A stretch of DNA of 59,901 bases, from assembly GCA_021827145.1 (NCBI GenBank), contig JAKAXK010000001.1:73006-132906 (forward strand), written 5' to 3'. The translations under genes and the position numbers were made by a program. This DNA comes from Pseudomonadota bacterium. GTDB taxonomy: Bacteria > Pseudomonadota > Gammaproteobacteria > Acidiferrobacterales > Acidiferrobacteraceae. Shown here piece after piece: positions 40,027-48,515 of this stretch. Position 1 is the stretch's first letter. Every line of letters begins with the position of its first letter. The notes under the pieces are model-generated. The model saw only the letters and a program-made list of their open reading frames with translations. It did no database searches and had not been told where the DNA came from.

Positions 40027-40055
40027 TTGACGTAGCCCCGGCGAGCCGCTTTAAT
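40027..40055 (+). promoter_or_regulatory. Promoter of tRNA-Phe
   Basis: TTGACG (40027-40032), 17 bases, TTTAAT (40050-40055), with the tRNA beginning nine bases later. Spacing and distance fit a stable-RNA promoter, including a GC-rich discriminator (GCGCGCTTC). Confidence 0.8.
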
Positions 40056-40064
40056 GCGCGCTTC

Positions 40065-40140
<76 letters not shown>

Positions 40141-40244
40141 ATAACAACAATGACTTACGCCTTCCCCCAAAATCCCATTTCTCCGTGTAAGCGCTCGGGG
40201 CGATTTCGCGGCCTTATGTGCGCAATTTTCCCTTGCGCTCGCCG

Positions 40245-40547
40245 TTAACCCGCCACCTCCCGGGCGATGTCGGGATGGTGGGTGGCGATCGTCAGGAGGG
40301 TATTGGCCGCGACCGAGGGATGGCGCCGACCTTGTTCCCAGTCTTGCAGCGTCCGCACCGAGACCCCGAGGATTCCAGCAAACTGGGCTTGCGAAAGACC
40401 GGCCCGCAGGCGCGCCTCGACGACGCGAGAGAGGGTGACCTTGTGGACCGCACCCTTCTCCCCGGCTTTCATTTGCCGGACGGAGGCCAGCGGTTCGGCG
40501 CCGATGTCGCGCGTCGCGTGCTCGCCACTCTTTTCGCTGTTAGCCAT
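40245..40547 (-). CDS. XRE-family antitoxin-like regulator (NadS/HigA type)
   Basis: 100 residues from ATG 40547 with GGAGAG seven bases upstream. Unstructured N-terminal third, then helix-turn-helix with LSQAQFAGILGVSVRTLQDWEQGRRHPS, the pattern of antitoxins paired with RelE/HigB-like toxins, and a C-terminal TLLTIATHHPDIAREV. The gene directly upstream encodes a DUF2442-type protein instead of a visible toxin. It converges on tRNA-Phe. Confidence 0.82.
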   Translation of the reverse strand: MANSEKSGEHATRDIGAEPLASVRQMKAGEKGAVHKVTLSRVVEARLRAGLSQAQFAGILGVSVRTLQDWEQGRRHPSVAANTLLTIATHHPDIAREVAG

Positions 40548-40593
40548 GTTCAATCTCTCCGCAAATCTTTCGCAGCACATGAGGCGGTGAAAC

Positions 40594-40773
40594 TTACGCC
40601 ACGCACCCTTGCTGGCGCTGTAGTAGGTCCAATAGATAGTCGGGCGCGAGGTCTGCCCCGTTAGGCCATGTCACGGTATGGAACAGGGGGTGTAGCTTGG
40701 CCTCCGAGAACAATCCGCGCTGGCGAAGTGATCCAAATACGGGCCCATGAAGCTCATCCGCCAAATCTCCCAT
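40594..40773 (-). CDS. Short DUF2442-like protein, possibly N-terminally truncated
   Basis: 59 residues: LADELHGPVFGSLRQRGLF, then KLHPLFHTVTWPNGADLAPDYL, which is the hallmark W-P-N-G-A-D-L-A-P of DUF2442. Family members are usually 70-95 residues with two more N-terminal strands; here an in-frame TAG lies just before the ATG and no Shine-Dalgarno is seen, so the 5' part may be lost. It is followed by the XRE gene, the arrangement of a small toxin-antitoxin-like pair. Confidence 0.6.
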   Translation of the reverse strand: MGDLADELHGPVFGSLRQRGLFSEAKLHPLFHTVTWPNGADLAPDYLLDLLQRQQGCVA

Positions 40774-41243
40774 TCCTGCCTGCCCGCTACCCTACAAAGG
40801 GAGGCCCCCGGCTCTGCCGGGGAGGCAGTAAAAATTTGACAAATAGCGGAGTCCATCGACGAAACTCCCATGATATGCAACACGGCAATTACTCCAATGG
40901 CCCGATAGGGTTAGCGGTCGACGCGATACCAGGAGTGGGCGCGACACAATACCTTCACAGTATTGCCAGTCAGGATGGGGCGGCCTTCGGTGTCGATGTA
41001 ACGGCCCGCCGCGAAGTTCAGGAGCGCCCGCAGATGTCGGCCCCACGTGTTCGCCGAGGCCCCCGCCCGACGGTCTAGGGCCACGATCTCGGTGCTCCCT
41101 CGCGCCCCCACCGCCTTCAATACGAAGCCCTCGACCTTCTCCATGGGCGAGGGAAATCTTCGACCATGCATGCGCGCGCGTTGGTAGGCACCGCGAGCGA
41201 CTTGGATCGAAACCTTACTCGCGCGTCCCCCTTCCGTGACCAG
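40774..41243. other. Unassigned region upstream of the DUF2442-like gene
   Basis: A perfect 7-base hairpin, CCCCGGC-TCT-GCCGGGG, at 40806-40822. A leftward frame of up to 86 codons (40911-41171; MHGRRFPSPMEKVEGFV start) shows no family I know. Composition is mixed. Probably accessory debris between tRNA-Phe and the glycerol genes. Confidence 0.4.
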
Positions 41244-41657
41244 CTATAGCGCCTCTCGTGCTACAACGTTCTCCGTTTCCATCGCCGTTTTCAAATCCGC
41301 GTCGCCTGTCAGTAGCGGACAACTTTCGTCGACCATGACCACAAGCGCAAAGAAATCGTTCCAGCTGGGCATGAGATATTGCATGGCCAGATGCTCGCCA
41401 CAAGTAACCAGAGTCTCACCAAGCGCCCTGCCCTCGCGCCCCGGCTCACGTCGCCCCGCGAGCTCCTCGAAAAACACGGTGCTCGGTACAGCAAACGGAT
41501 CGGAGGAAGCATCTGGAAAGCGGTAAGCGATACCGACGGCCGCGCGCTCATCGCGTCTTTCAGACGAGCGGAATGGCCGGGGCATTGAAGGGCGGCATCC
41601 CGCAGTGTAGCGTACAGCACGCCCGCAGGCTTCAGGCCTCGGCGAGACTCGAATCAC
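41244..41657 (-). pseudogene. PIN-domain-like fragment
   Basis: The C-terminal part reads MPSWNDFFALVVMVDESCPLL followed by TGDADLKTAMETENV, like the PIN C-terminal motif (N/D-D-x-x-A....L-L-T-G-D-x-x-L). The N-terminal part lacks the D-T-N/S core and resembles nothing, and the end is short. Either a decayed VapC-type toxin or a chance resemblance; the call is weak. Confidence 0.3.
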
Positions 41658-41673
41658 CGAAGACTAAGGCCTC

Positions 41674-42405
41674 ATGATCGAACTGGTCGCCCACCGCGGT
41701 TATGCCCGCCGCTATCCCGAAAATACGCTCGCGGCGCTGGAGGGCGCGGTGGCCGCGGGCGCGCGCTCCATCGAGGTCGACGTGCAGCTCACCGCCGATG
41801 GCATGCCGGTCCTGTTCCACGACCGCGATTGTCGCCGTCTCTGCGGCGTTGCCGGGGCGATCGGTGACTATGACCTCGCGGCCGTATCGACCTTCACGGT
41901 CGCATGGCCCGAGCCCACGACCGCCCCTCAAGCAGCCATCCCGGTGGCATGCCTCACCGACCTCGCGGCCTTTCTCGCCCGCCACCCGGCCGTTACCGCC
42001 TTTGTTGAGATCAAGCGCCAAGCGATCGGGCGTCGTGGTCCCGACTGGGCGGTGCGGGCGGTGCGGGAGATATTGACACCCGTGCTTACCCAGACCGTCC
42101 TGATCTCTTTTTCGCGACCAGTGCTAGGGGCGGGCCGCGCCTTGTGGCCGGCCATCGGTCTTGTCACCAAGCGGTATCGTGAGTTTGCGGAGATCGATCG
42201 GGCTCACCTCGCGCCGGAATATCACTTCTGCGATGTGGGGGGTCTACCGCGCCACGGCTTCCTCGGCCATGAAGGCTCAACGCTCGTGGTTTATGAGGTG
42301 GATGACGCGCTGCGCGCGCGGGCCCTGGAGGCGCGCGGGGTGCGCCTCATCGAAACTTTCGCCTGCGCGGAGCTCTCCCATGCCCTGGGGGGTTCCTGCC
42401 CATGA
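41674..42405 (+). CDS. Glycerophosphodiester phosphodiesterase (UgpQ-like)
   Basis: 243 residues. GDPD signature VAHRGYARRYPENTLAAL, then the metal-binding E-x-D in IEVDVQLTADG and VLFHD, and FVEIKRQAI. Hydrolyses glycerophosphodiesters to glycerol 3-phosphate. It overlaps the glycerol-3-phosphate dehydrogenase-like gene by four bases, so product and next enzyme are coupled. Lacks a signal peptide, so it acts in the cytoplasm. Confidence 0.93.
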   Translation: MIELVAHRGYARRYPENTLAALEGAVAAGARSIEVDVQLTADGMPVLFHDRDCRRLCGVAGAIGDYDLAAVSTFTVAWPEPTTAPQAAIPVACLTDLAAFLARHPAVTAFVEIKRQAIGRRGPDWAVRAVREILTPVLTQTVLISFSRPVLGAGRALWPAIGLVTKRYREFAEIDRAHLAPEYHFCDVGGLPRHGFLGHEGSTLVVYEVDDALRARALEARGVRLIETFACAELSHALGGSCP

Positions 42406-43565
42406 ACCCATCCTATGACGTCGTCATCGTAGGCGGCGGCATTCAAGGCGCGGGCGTCGCCCAGGCCGCAGCCGTGCATGGTTATCGCACCTTACTTTTG
42501 GAGCAGCACACCTTGGCCGCCGGGACCTCGAGTCGCTCCTCGAAGCTCGTGCACGGTGGTCTGCGCTACCTCGAATCGGGCCGTATCCGGCTCGTGCGGG
42601 AGTCGCTGCGCGAGCGCGAGATCCTGCTACGCATTGCCCCGGGGCTGGTGGCGCGCCGGGACTTTTTCATTCCCCTCTACGCCTCCTCGCGGCGCACGAA
42701 AGGCCATGTGCATGCCGGCCTGTGGCTCTATCGCCTACTCGCCGGCGGATCCGTCGCAGGGTTCGAGCGCGTCCCGGCCCGTGCCTGGGAGGCGCTGGAT
42801 GGGCTCGAGACCGCCGGTCTCAAAGCCGTTTTCCGTTATGGTGATGCGCAGACCGATGATGTGGCCCTGACCCGTGCGGTGGCGCGTTCGGCCGAGGAGT
42901 TCGGCGCCGAGATCCATATCGGTACCCGCTTCGTAGGGGCGGAGCGCGCTGGTGTCGGCTACGAGGTGCGCTCCGTGCGCGAAGGGGTCGTGGCGACATG
43001 CGAGACGCGCACGCTCGTCAACGCCACGGGCCCGTGGGTGGCGCAGACCCTAAGCCGTGTCCTGCCCGGCCCCCCGCGCCTGCCTCTTGAGCTTGTCGCG
43101 GGCACCCACATCATCACCGAAGGCGTTTTGGGCAAGGGCTGCTATTACGTCGAGGCGCCATCCGACCATCGCGGCGTCTTCATCCTGCCCTGGCGCGGGC
43201 GCATATTGACCGGCACCACCGAGCGCCTCTACGGGGGGGATCCGGCCCTTGTGGCCCCCACGCCCGCGGAGATCGCCTATCTGCAGGAGACCTTGGCGGC
43301 CTATTTCCCGGGACTGCCCACCTCGGTCGCGGAGAGCTTTGCGGGCCTGCGTGTGCTGCCCAAGTCCGGAAGAGATCTTAACGGCCGATCGCGCGAAGTC
43401 GTGCTGCTTGCCGATGCCCCGAGGCCGCGGTTCATCAGCATCTTCGGCGGCAAGCTCACAGGCTATAGGCGCACCGCCGAGCAGGTCATGGAGCGCCTCA
43501 AGCTCGTCCTCCCAGGGCGCATCCCGCGGGCTGACACGAGCCGGTTGTTGTTACCCGTGGGGTGA
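42402..43565 (+). CDS. glpD: FAD-dependent glycerol-3-phosphate dehydrogenase (GlpD-like, short form)
   Basis: 387 residues. N-terminal FAD-binding VVIVGGGIQGAGVAQAA, the family SSRSSKLVHGGLRYLE, GHVHAGLWLY, LVNATGPWVA and the FAD contacts near VLPKSGRDLNG/FGGKLTGYR. E. coli GlpD is about 500 residues; the C-terminal helical cap domain is missing here, the frame ending soon after the FAD domain. It would oxidise glycerol 3-phosphate to dihydroxyacetone phosphate, passing electrons to quinone. Converges with the kinase gene, overlapping by 15 bases. Confidence 0.88.
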   Translation: MNPSYDVVIVGGGIQGAGVAQAAAVHGYRTLLLEQHTLAAGTSSRSSKLVHGGLRYLESGRIRLVRESLREREILLRIAPGLVARRDFFIPLYASSRRTKGHVHAGLWLYRLLAGGSVAGFERVPARAWEALDGLETAGLKAVFRYGDAQTDDVALTRAVARSAEEFGAEIHIGTRFVGAERAGVGYEVRSVREGVVATCETRTLVNATGPWVAQTLSRVLPGPPRLPLELVAGTHIITEGVLGKGCYYVEAPSDHRGVFILPWRGRILTGTTERLYGGDPALVAPTPAEIAYLQETLAAYFPGLPTSVAESFAGLRVLPKSGRDLNGRSREVVLLADAPRPRFISIFGGKLTGYRRTAEQVMERLKLVLPGRIPRADTSRLLLPVG

Positions 43566-44981
43566 CGGCATGAGCGCGCGCCAGCGCTCGTGACGCTCAT
43601 GGAGGGCTCCGTCGTCATGGGGCCAGAACACATGTTCGTCGCCGCCCGCGGGCCAGGCGCGCGGCATGCCCGCGGCCAGGAAGGCGAGCCCGCGGGCGGT
43701 CGCCTCGTGTTCGGCGGGTCGGCGCACGATCAGTCTGCTCATATTCGCGAGCGCCTGACAGAGGCCGCCCGATACGGCAAGCCCGCCTGTCACCACTAGC
43801 GCTTGGCAGGGTCCCGAGGCCGCGCAGATCGCTTCGATGTTCTCCTGAATCAGAAACACGATGCTTTCGATGATCGCCGCGCCCTTGGCCTCGGGCGTGC
43901 CATCGCCTTCGAAGCGCGCCACGGCCTCCGGGTGCCAGTACGGTGATCCGAGCCCGCCGATGGTGTTCAAAAAGAGCGGACGCGCCTCGTGCTTGGCAAG
44001 CAGGCGATCGCACTGGTTCGCGAGACCGGGGTAGGGCAAGGTCTGGGCACCCCACGCAAGCGCCGCCCCTGCGCCGTTCACCGCCCCTTCGAGCACGGTT
44101 ATATCTTCCTGCCCGTGACGTACGGCAACGCTGCGGAGCAGCCGGCCCCGGTCGACCCCGTGGTGCGGTACGAGCCGCTGAAGAAAGGCGCCGGTCCCCA
44201 TATTGATGTAAATAGTGTCGGTGCGCGGCCGGCCCTGACAGAAAAGCGCAGCACCCTGATCACCCGTGAGGACCGTGAGGGGTACGAGGCTGCCGCCCGC
44301 CCTCACCCCACCAAAGGAGTGGTGGCTCGGCACGCAGAGCGGCAGGGTCTCTCGGGGGATACCGAAGATCTCCAACAGCTCGGGGTCCCAGTCCTGACCC
44401 TTGCGCCCCCACAGGAGCGTCCTCCCGGCGTTCGAGGGATCCGCGACCAAGAGTTGTGGGGTCACGCAGCGAAACGCGAGGAAGCTCGCCAGGGGTCCCA
44501 TGACCAAGTGGCCGCCCTTGCGCGCCGCCTGCACCGCGGGCAGGTTGTCCAGGCACCAGCGCATCTTGGGGGCGCCGTAATGGGGCGATAGGCGCAGACC
44601 CGTGCGCTCCTCGATCAGGAAGGCGCGATCCTGGTAGGTGGTCATGAGCGGTGCTGCGCGCCGGTCCTGCCAGCTCAAGACCGGCGACAGGGCCTTGCCC
44701 GTGCGACTATCCCAGCAGACCATGCTGGATCGTTGCGTGGCAAGACCTGCCGCCGCGATCTGCATGCTGGCGTCCGCCCCAAGGGCTTGCAGTGCTCGTC
44801 CACTCGCCCGTTGGAGCGAAGTGACAAGTTCCTCGGGGTCTTGTTCCACCCCGAGGTCACCCACGTTCGTCTGGGCGACCGGCACGGCCGCACGGGCCAC
44901 CGCGATCCCCGACTCATCGAAGACCGTTGCCCGTGTCGACTGCCCTCCTTGATCCAGGGCCAAATAGAGCGCTTGGTGCAA
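43551..44981 (-). CDS. FGGY-family carbohydrate kinase, glycerol kinase-like
   Basis: 476 residues from a TTG at 44981 with GGGAGG four bases upstream. ALYLALDQGGQSTRATVFD (phosphate-1 motif; most glycerol kinases have D-Q-G-T-T-S-S-R), WQDRRAA, LTGDQGAALFCQG, NMGTGAFL (phosphate-2) and LVVTGGLAVSGGLCQALA (adenosine motif). Context with glycerol-3-phosphate genes supports glycerol, but QGGQST in place of QGTTSS makes another polyol possible. Confidence 0.82.
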   Translation of the reverse strand: MHQALYLALDQGGQSTRATVFDESGIAVARAAVPVAQTNVGDLGVEQDPEELVTSLQRASGRALQALGADASMQIAAAGLATQRSSMVCWDSRTGKALSPVLSWQDRRAAPLMTTYQDRAFLIEERTGLRLSPHYGAPKMRWCLDNLPAVQAARKGGHLVMGPLASFLAFRCVTPQLLVADPSNAGRTLLWGRKGQDWDPELLEIFGIPRETLPLCVPSHHSFGGVRAGGSLVPLTVLTGDQGAALFCQGRPRTDTIYINMGTGAFLQRLVPHHGVDRGRLLRSVAVRHGQEDITVLEGAVNGAGAALAWGAQTLPYPGLANQCDRLLAKHEARPLFLNTIGGLGSPYWHPEAVARFEGDGTPEAKGAAIIESIVFLIQENIEAICAASGPCQALVVTGGLAVSGGLCQALANMSRLIVRRPAEHEATARGLAFLAAGMPRAWPAGGDEHVFWPHDDGALHERHERWRALMPSPHG

Positions 44982-45007
44982 GCCGCCTCCCTATTGCGAC
45001 TCCGAAC

Positions 45008-45448
45008 TCACGCCATTATAGACGGGGATTTCGCTTGGTTCCCGAGACCGGCCTCGAGGGCGGCGCGCAAGACCGTGTCCTGCAAGGGGCGGGTAAGCGC
45101 GTCACGGTGTGCGGGCGCCCAGATGGTTTCCGGAAAGTAGGCATCGTCCCGGTAGCGCGGTATAACGTGCCAATGAAGGTGGGGGACCTGGTTCCCAAGC
45201 GAGGCCACGTTCATTTTCGCGGGTCGCGTGAGTGTCCGCAAAACGGCCTCGACTCCCCACACGATGTCCATGAAGGCGCCCCGCGCGGCCGCGTCGAGGT
45301 CACTCATTTCTCGGATGTGCGCTCGCCATATGACCCGACAGATCGTGCCTACGCCGGTGACGTCAGCCGAGATCACGAAGCACTGGTCATTCGCCCACAA
45401 CGCCTCGGCCGCATCGAGTACGCAGAGGGCACAGTCGCCGCTCATCAT
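45008..45448 (-). CDS. HIT-family hydrolase
   Basis: 146 residues. Histidine-triad loop VPHLHWHVIPRYRDD with the H-x-H-x-H core, preceded by MNVASLGNQ and the N-terminal CALC. Small nucleotide-conjugate hydrolases or transferases of the HIT superfamily; substrate unknown. It lies alone between the kinase-like and nucleotidase genes, head to head with the latter across about 80 bases. Confidence 0.92.
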   Translation of the reverse strand: MMSGDCALCVLDAAEALWANDQCFVISADVTGVGTICRVIWRAHIREMSDLDAAARGAFMDIVWGVEAVLRTLTRPAKMNVASLGNQVPHLHWHVIPRYRDDAYFPETIWAPAHRDALTRPLQDTVLRAALEAGLGNQAKSPSIMA

Positions 45449-45505
45449 CGATGGAGGCTAGCACGGGCAGCTGTTTCCGGCTAGCCTAAGGCCGCCATAG
45501 CTCCC

Positions 45506-45511
45506 TATAAT
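45506..45511 (+). promoter_or_regulatory. -10 element before the nucleotidase/efflux operon
   Basis: TATAAT, a perfect -10, 20 bases before the Shine-Dalgarno-led ATG at 45531. No convincing -35 at 16-18 bases, so regulation by an activator is possible. Confidence 0.45.
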
Positions 45512-45530
45512 GGCCCTCGGGGGACGAACC

Positions 45531-46187
45531 ATGATCGATTGGAGCGCCATAGATACCACGTTCTTGGACATGGACGGCACCTTGCTCGACCTGCATTTCG
45601 ATAACCACTTTTGGCAAGAGCATGTACCCTTGCGCTATGCCGAACGCAACGGTCTGGCACTGGACGAGGCCAAGAGCCAGCTCTATCAGCGATTCCGGTG
45701 CGCGGAAGGGACGCTGAACTGGTACAGCGTGGATTACTGGAGCGACGAACTCGCCTTGGATATCGCCCGCCTCAAGGAGGAAGTCGCCCATCGCATCGCC
45801 ATGCGCCCCTTCGTAGAGGACTTCCTGGACGCCATGCGCAAGGCCGGCAAACGCCTTGTGCTCGTGACCAACGCCCATGGCAAGGCGGTCGCTCTGAAGT
45901 TCCGGCACACGCGCATCGATCGCTATATGGACGCGGTCTTTTGCGCCCACGACCTAGGGCTTGCCAAGGAACACCCGCCCTTCTGGGCGGAACTTCAGCT
46001 CCTCGAGCCCTTCGACGCCTCGCGCACCTTGCTCATAGACGACAGCCTGCCGGTCCTGCGCTGCGCGCGGGAGTACGGTATCCGGCATCTGCTTGCGATC
46101 CGTAGACCCGACCTGTGCGGGCCGGACAAGGAATGCGGCGAATTCACAGCCATCGAATCGTTTCACCACTTGCTCCCGGTCGCTTAG
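45531..46187 (+). CDS. yrfG: GMP/IMP nucleotidase (YrfG-like HAD phosphatase)
   Basis: 218 residues from ATG 45531 with GGGGGA six bases upstream. HAD motif 1 in TTFLDMDGTLLDLHFDNHFW (the YrfG form), motif 2 LVTNAHGKA, motif 3 around LAKEHPPFW, and motif 4 LIDDSLPVL. Length equals E. coli YrfG. Dephosphorylates GMP and IMP. The stop lies one base before the efflux lipoprotein start, so it heads the efflux operon. Confidence 0.9.
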   Translation: MIDWSAIDTTFLDMDGTLLDLHFDNHFWQEHVPLRYAERNGLALDEAKSQLYQRFRCAEGTLNWYSVDYWSDELALDIARLKEEVAHRIAMRPFVEDFLDAMRKAGKRLVLVTNAHGKAVALKFRHTRIDRYMDAVFCAHDLGLAKEHPPFWAELQLLEPFDASRTLLIDDSLPVLRCAREYGIRHLLAIRRPDLCGPDKECGEFTAIESFHHLLPVA

Positions 46188-46188
46188 C

Positions 46189-47541
46189 ATGCGGATGTTT
46201 GTGGCGGTACTCGCCTTGGCTGTCCTATCGGGTTGCGCCGCCTACCATACGAAGCCCTTGCGCGCGCCGGCGCTCGCGGCCCTGAAAACCCCCTCGCATC
46301 GCGCGCTTGTCGCCGCCGCGCGCACCCTTCGCGTGCCGGGGCTCGCCTCGCTGCCGCTGGATTTCCGCAAGCCGCTTACCGGCAAAGAGCTCGGGGTGAT
46401 CGCGGTAATCGCCAATCCGTCTTTGCGCGCCCTGCGCGCGCGCGAGCGCATCGCCCGCGCACAGGTCTTCGCCGCGGGATTGCTGCCGGATCCCGTGGTG
46501 CAGTTCTCCGTCCTGAAACCCTACGGCGTGGGTGCGGCGGGCCGCTCGCTGGCCCTGTCCGACGGTTTTCTCTGGGACCTTTCTCGACTTGTCACCCGTT
46601 CCACGGATATCCGTATGGCGCGCGCGAGCGCGGCGGCAGTTCGCTACCGTGTCGCCTGGCGCGAGTGGGTGGCCGCCAATGAGGCGCGTCTCGCCGCGCG
46701 CCAAGTCTATTGGCTCGGCGCCGAGTGGAAGATCGCGCGCGCGTCCCTGGCGCTCCTGGCGGGCCATGAGCGGGTACTGGCGCATGATGTGCATCGGCGC
46801 TTGATTGGTAGTCGCCAGCTGCTCTTCTTTCAGGCCGCGCAAGATGCCCTGCGCATGAAGGCCGCAGCCTTGCACCGCGCCTTGCAGGCCGCGCGCCTCA
46901 CCCTGAACGCGCAGCTCGGCCTGCCGCCGTCGGCCCCGCTACGGATCGCCCACCCCACGCCGCTGCGGGGGGTCCGAGGCGCGCCCCGGGCCCTCTTTCA
47001 CCACGCGATGTCGCATAGACTCGACCTGGTGGCGCTGGTCGCGGCCTACCATAGCGCCGATCAAGGGTTGCTGCGCGCCGTGCTCGATCAATACCCGCGT
47101 TTGAGCCTGGGGGCTGCGGGTGCTCGCAACAGCTCGGGAGTCAGTGAGGCGGGCCTTCAATTGAGTCTGGTGGTGCCGCTCTTCAATGCCAACCGTGGCG
47201 CGGTCGCCATCGCCCGCGCGCACCGCGCGGCGCTCTTCCAGGATTACGTGGCGCGGCTCGCCGCCGCCCGCGCCCAGATCTATCAGCTCGATGCCGCCCA
47301 GGCGAGCCTCGATCGCGAACTGGCGGCCCTTCGGGGTCGCAGGGCCCGACTCGCCCGTACCGCCCATGCCGCGCAAGCGGCCCGGGCCGCGCGCGCCCTC
47401 GGGCTTGCGTCTTACCTGACCCTGATGCAGGAGTTGACCGCCGTGGAGCTCAAAATGACTGCCTTACGCCTCGCCCGCGCGGCGACCACGCTTGCGCTCG
47501 TGACCGCGACTGCGAGGCCGTGGTCGGGGGGGCGCCCTTGA
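46189..47541 (+). CDS. TolC-family outer membrane efflux lipoprotein
   Basis: 450 residues from ATG 46189. Lipobox LSGCAAYH makes Cys16 the lipidated residue. Two long helical repeats: the first with ANPSLRALRARERIARAQVFAAGLLPDPVV and the second with MSHRLDLVALVAAYHSAD and SLGAAGARNS, quoted in pieces. OMF proteins form the trimeric outer membrane duct of tripartite pumps. First of three genes: OMF, adaptor, RND. Confidence 0.88.
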   Translation: MRMFVAVLALAVLSGCAAYHTKPLRAPALAALKTPSHRALVAAARTLRVPGLASLPLDFRKPLTGKELGVIAVIANPSLRALRARERIARAQVFAAGLLPDPVVQFSVLKPYGVGAAGRSLALSDGFLWDLSRLVTRSTDIRMARASAAAVRYRVAWREWVAANEARLAARQVYWLGAEWKIARASLALLAGHERVLAHDVHRRLIGSRQLLFFQAAQDALRMKAAALHRALQAARLTLNAQLGLPPSAPLRIAHPTPLRGVRGAPRALFHHAMSHRLDLVALVAAYHSADQGLLRAVLDQYPRLSLGAAGARNSSGVSEAGLQLSLVVPLFNANRGAVAIARAHRAALFQDYVARLAAARAQIYQLDAAQASLDRELAALRGRRARLARTAHAAQAARAARALGLASYLTLMQELTAVELKMTALRLARAATTLALVTATARPWSGGRP

Positions 47542-48515
47542 GACGCGCGCTCCAGGCCCTGTTACTTGTTCCGGGTATCGCGTGGGCGGCGGCACCCCTC
47601 CCGGTCCACGCGACGCACGCGCAACGTGCGTCGTACCGGCCCGCGACCCCGGTATTCGCCCGCGTCCATGGTCCCGAGCATGCGGTCATCCAGACCCCCT
47701 ACGACGCCGTCATGGGCCCGCTTGTGGTAGCGCCCGGGACCGCGGTCGCCGCCGGCACTGTCATAGCGCGGCTCTTGCCGATGAGCCTCGCCGGCACCGT
47801 CCGCGCCCTGGAGGCCCAGACCGAGGCGGCCCGCACCACCTATGAACAGGCTCGCGTGTTGGCGCATCAGGGCCTCGTTACGCCCGCGCATGCCCGTGGT
47901 CTGAAGGCCCGTTGGCAGGCCGATGTCGCCACACTGCGGGCCGATAGCGTCCGTCTCGCGCGCGGCACGGTCCGTGCGCCCTTTGCCGGCACCGTGCGTT
48001 ACCGTGCGGCCCCTGGGGTATTGCTCGCGCGCGGCGCCGACGTGGTGGCGATCGGTGGCGCGGGAGGGCTTTATGCGACTTGCTCGCTGACCGAGCGCGA
48101 GGCCGACCGTCTTTACATTGGAGCGCGGGTGCGGCGCCTTGTGAACCACGGCCGGGCGCGGACCTTTGCAGGTCGTGTCTATGCCCTGAGCGCGCGCGCC
48201 GATGATCTGGGCCTCGTGCGCGTCTATGTGCATGGGGTCGGAGAGCGGCTGCGCCCCGGGCAGGTCGTGCGGCTCGATATCCTGGGCCATCGTCGCATGG
48301 CGATGATGGTCCCGCGCGCAGCGCTCCTTGTACGCCACGGCCAGGCGCGCGTTTATATTGTTGCCAAGGGGCGGGCGCGGCCCGTTGTCGTGACCATCCT
48401 GCGGATGGGGGCGCACCGAGTGTTCGTCGCCGGTGGCTTGGCGCGAGGGGCCTTTGTCATCGACACAGGTGTCGCGCGCCTGCGCGCCGGCGTGTCGGTG
48501 CGGATCGTTCGGTGA
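47538..48515 (+). CDS. Periplasmic adaptor (membrane fusion) protein of RND efflux pump
   Basis: 325 residues starting at the TTG at 47538 in a TTGA overlap with the OMF stop, with GGGGGG five bases upstream; GTG 47520 is an alternative. Signal peptide LRRALQALLLVPGIAWAAA. Lipoyl-like halves HAVIQTPYDAVMGPLVVAPGTAVAAGTVI and GTVRAPFAGTVRYRAAPG flank a short coiled-coil hairpin (about 95-150). The hairpin is short compared with AcrA. Overlaps the RND gene. Confidence 0.85.
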   Translation: MRRALQALLLVPGIAWAAAPLPVHATHAQRASYRPATPVFARVHGPEHAVIQTPYDAVMGPLVVAPGTAVAAGTVIARLLPMSLAGTVRALEAQTEAARTTYEQARVLAHQGLVTPAHARGLKARWQADVATLRADSVRLARGTVRAPFAGTVRYRAAPGVLLARGADVVAIGGAGGLYATCSLTEREADRLYIGARVRRLVNHGRARTFAGRVYALSARADDLGLVRVYVHGVGERLRPGQVVRLDILGHRRMAMMVPRAALLVRHGQARVYIVAKGRARPVVVTILRMGAHRVFVAGGLARGAFVIDTGVARLRAGVSVRIVR

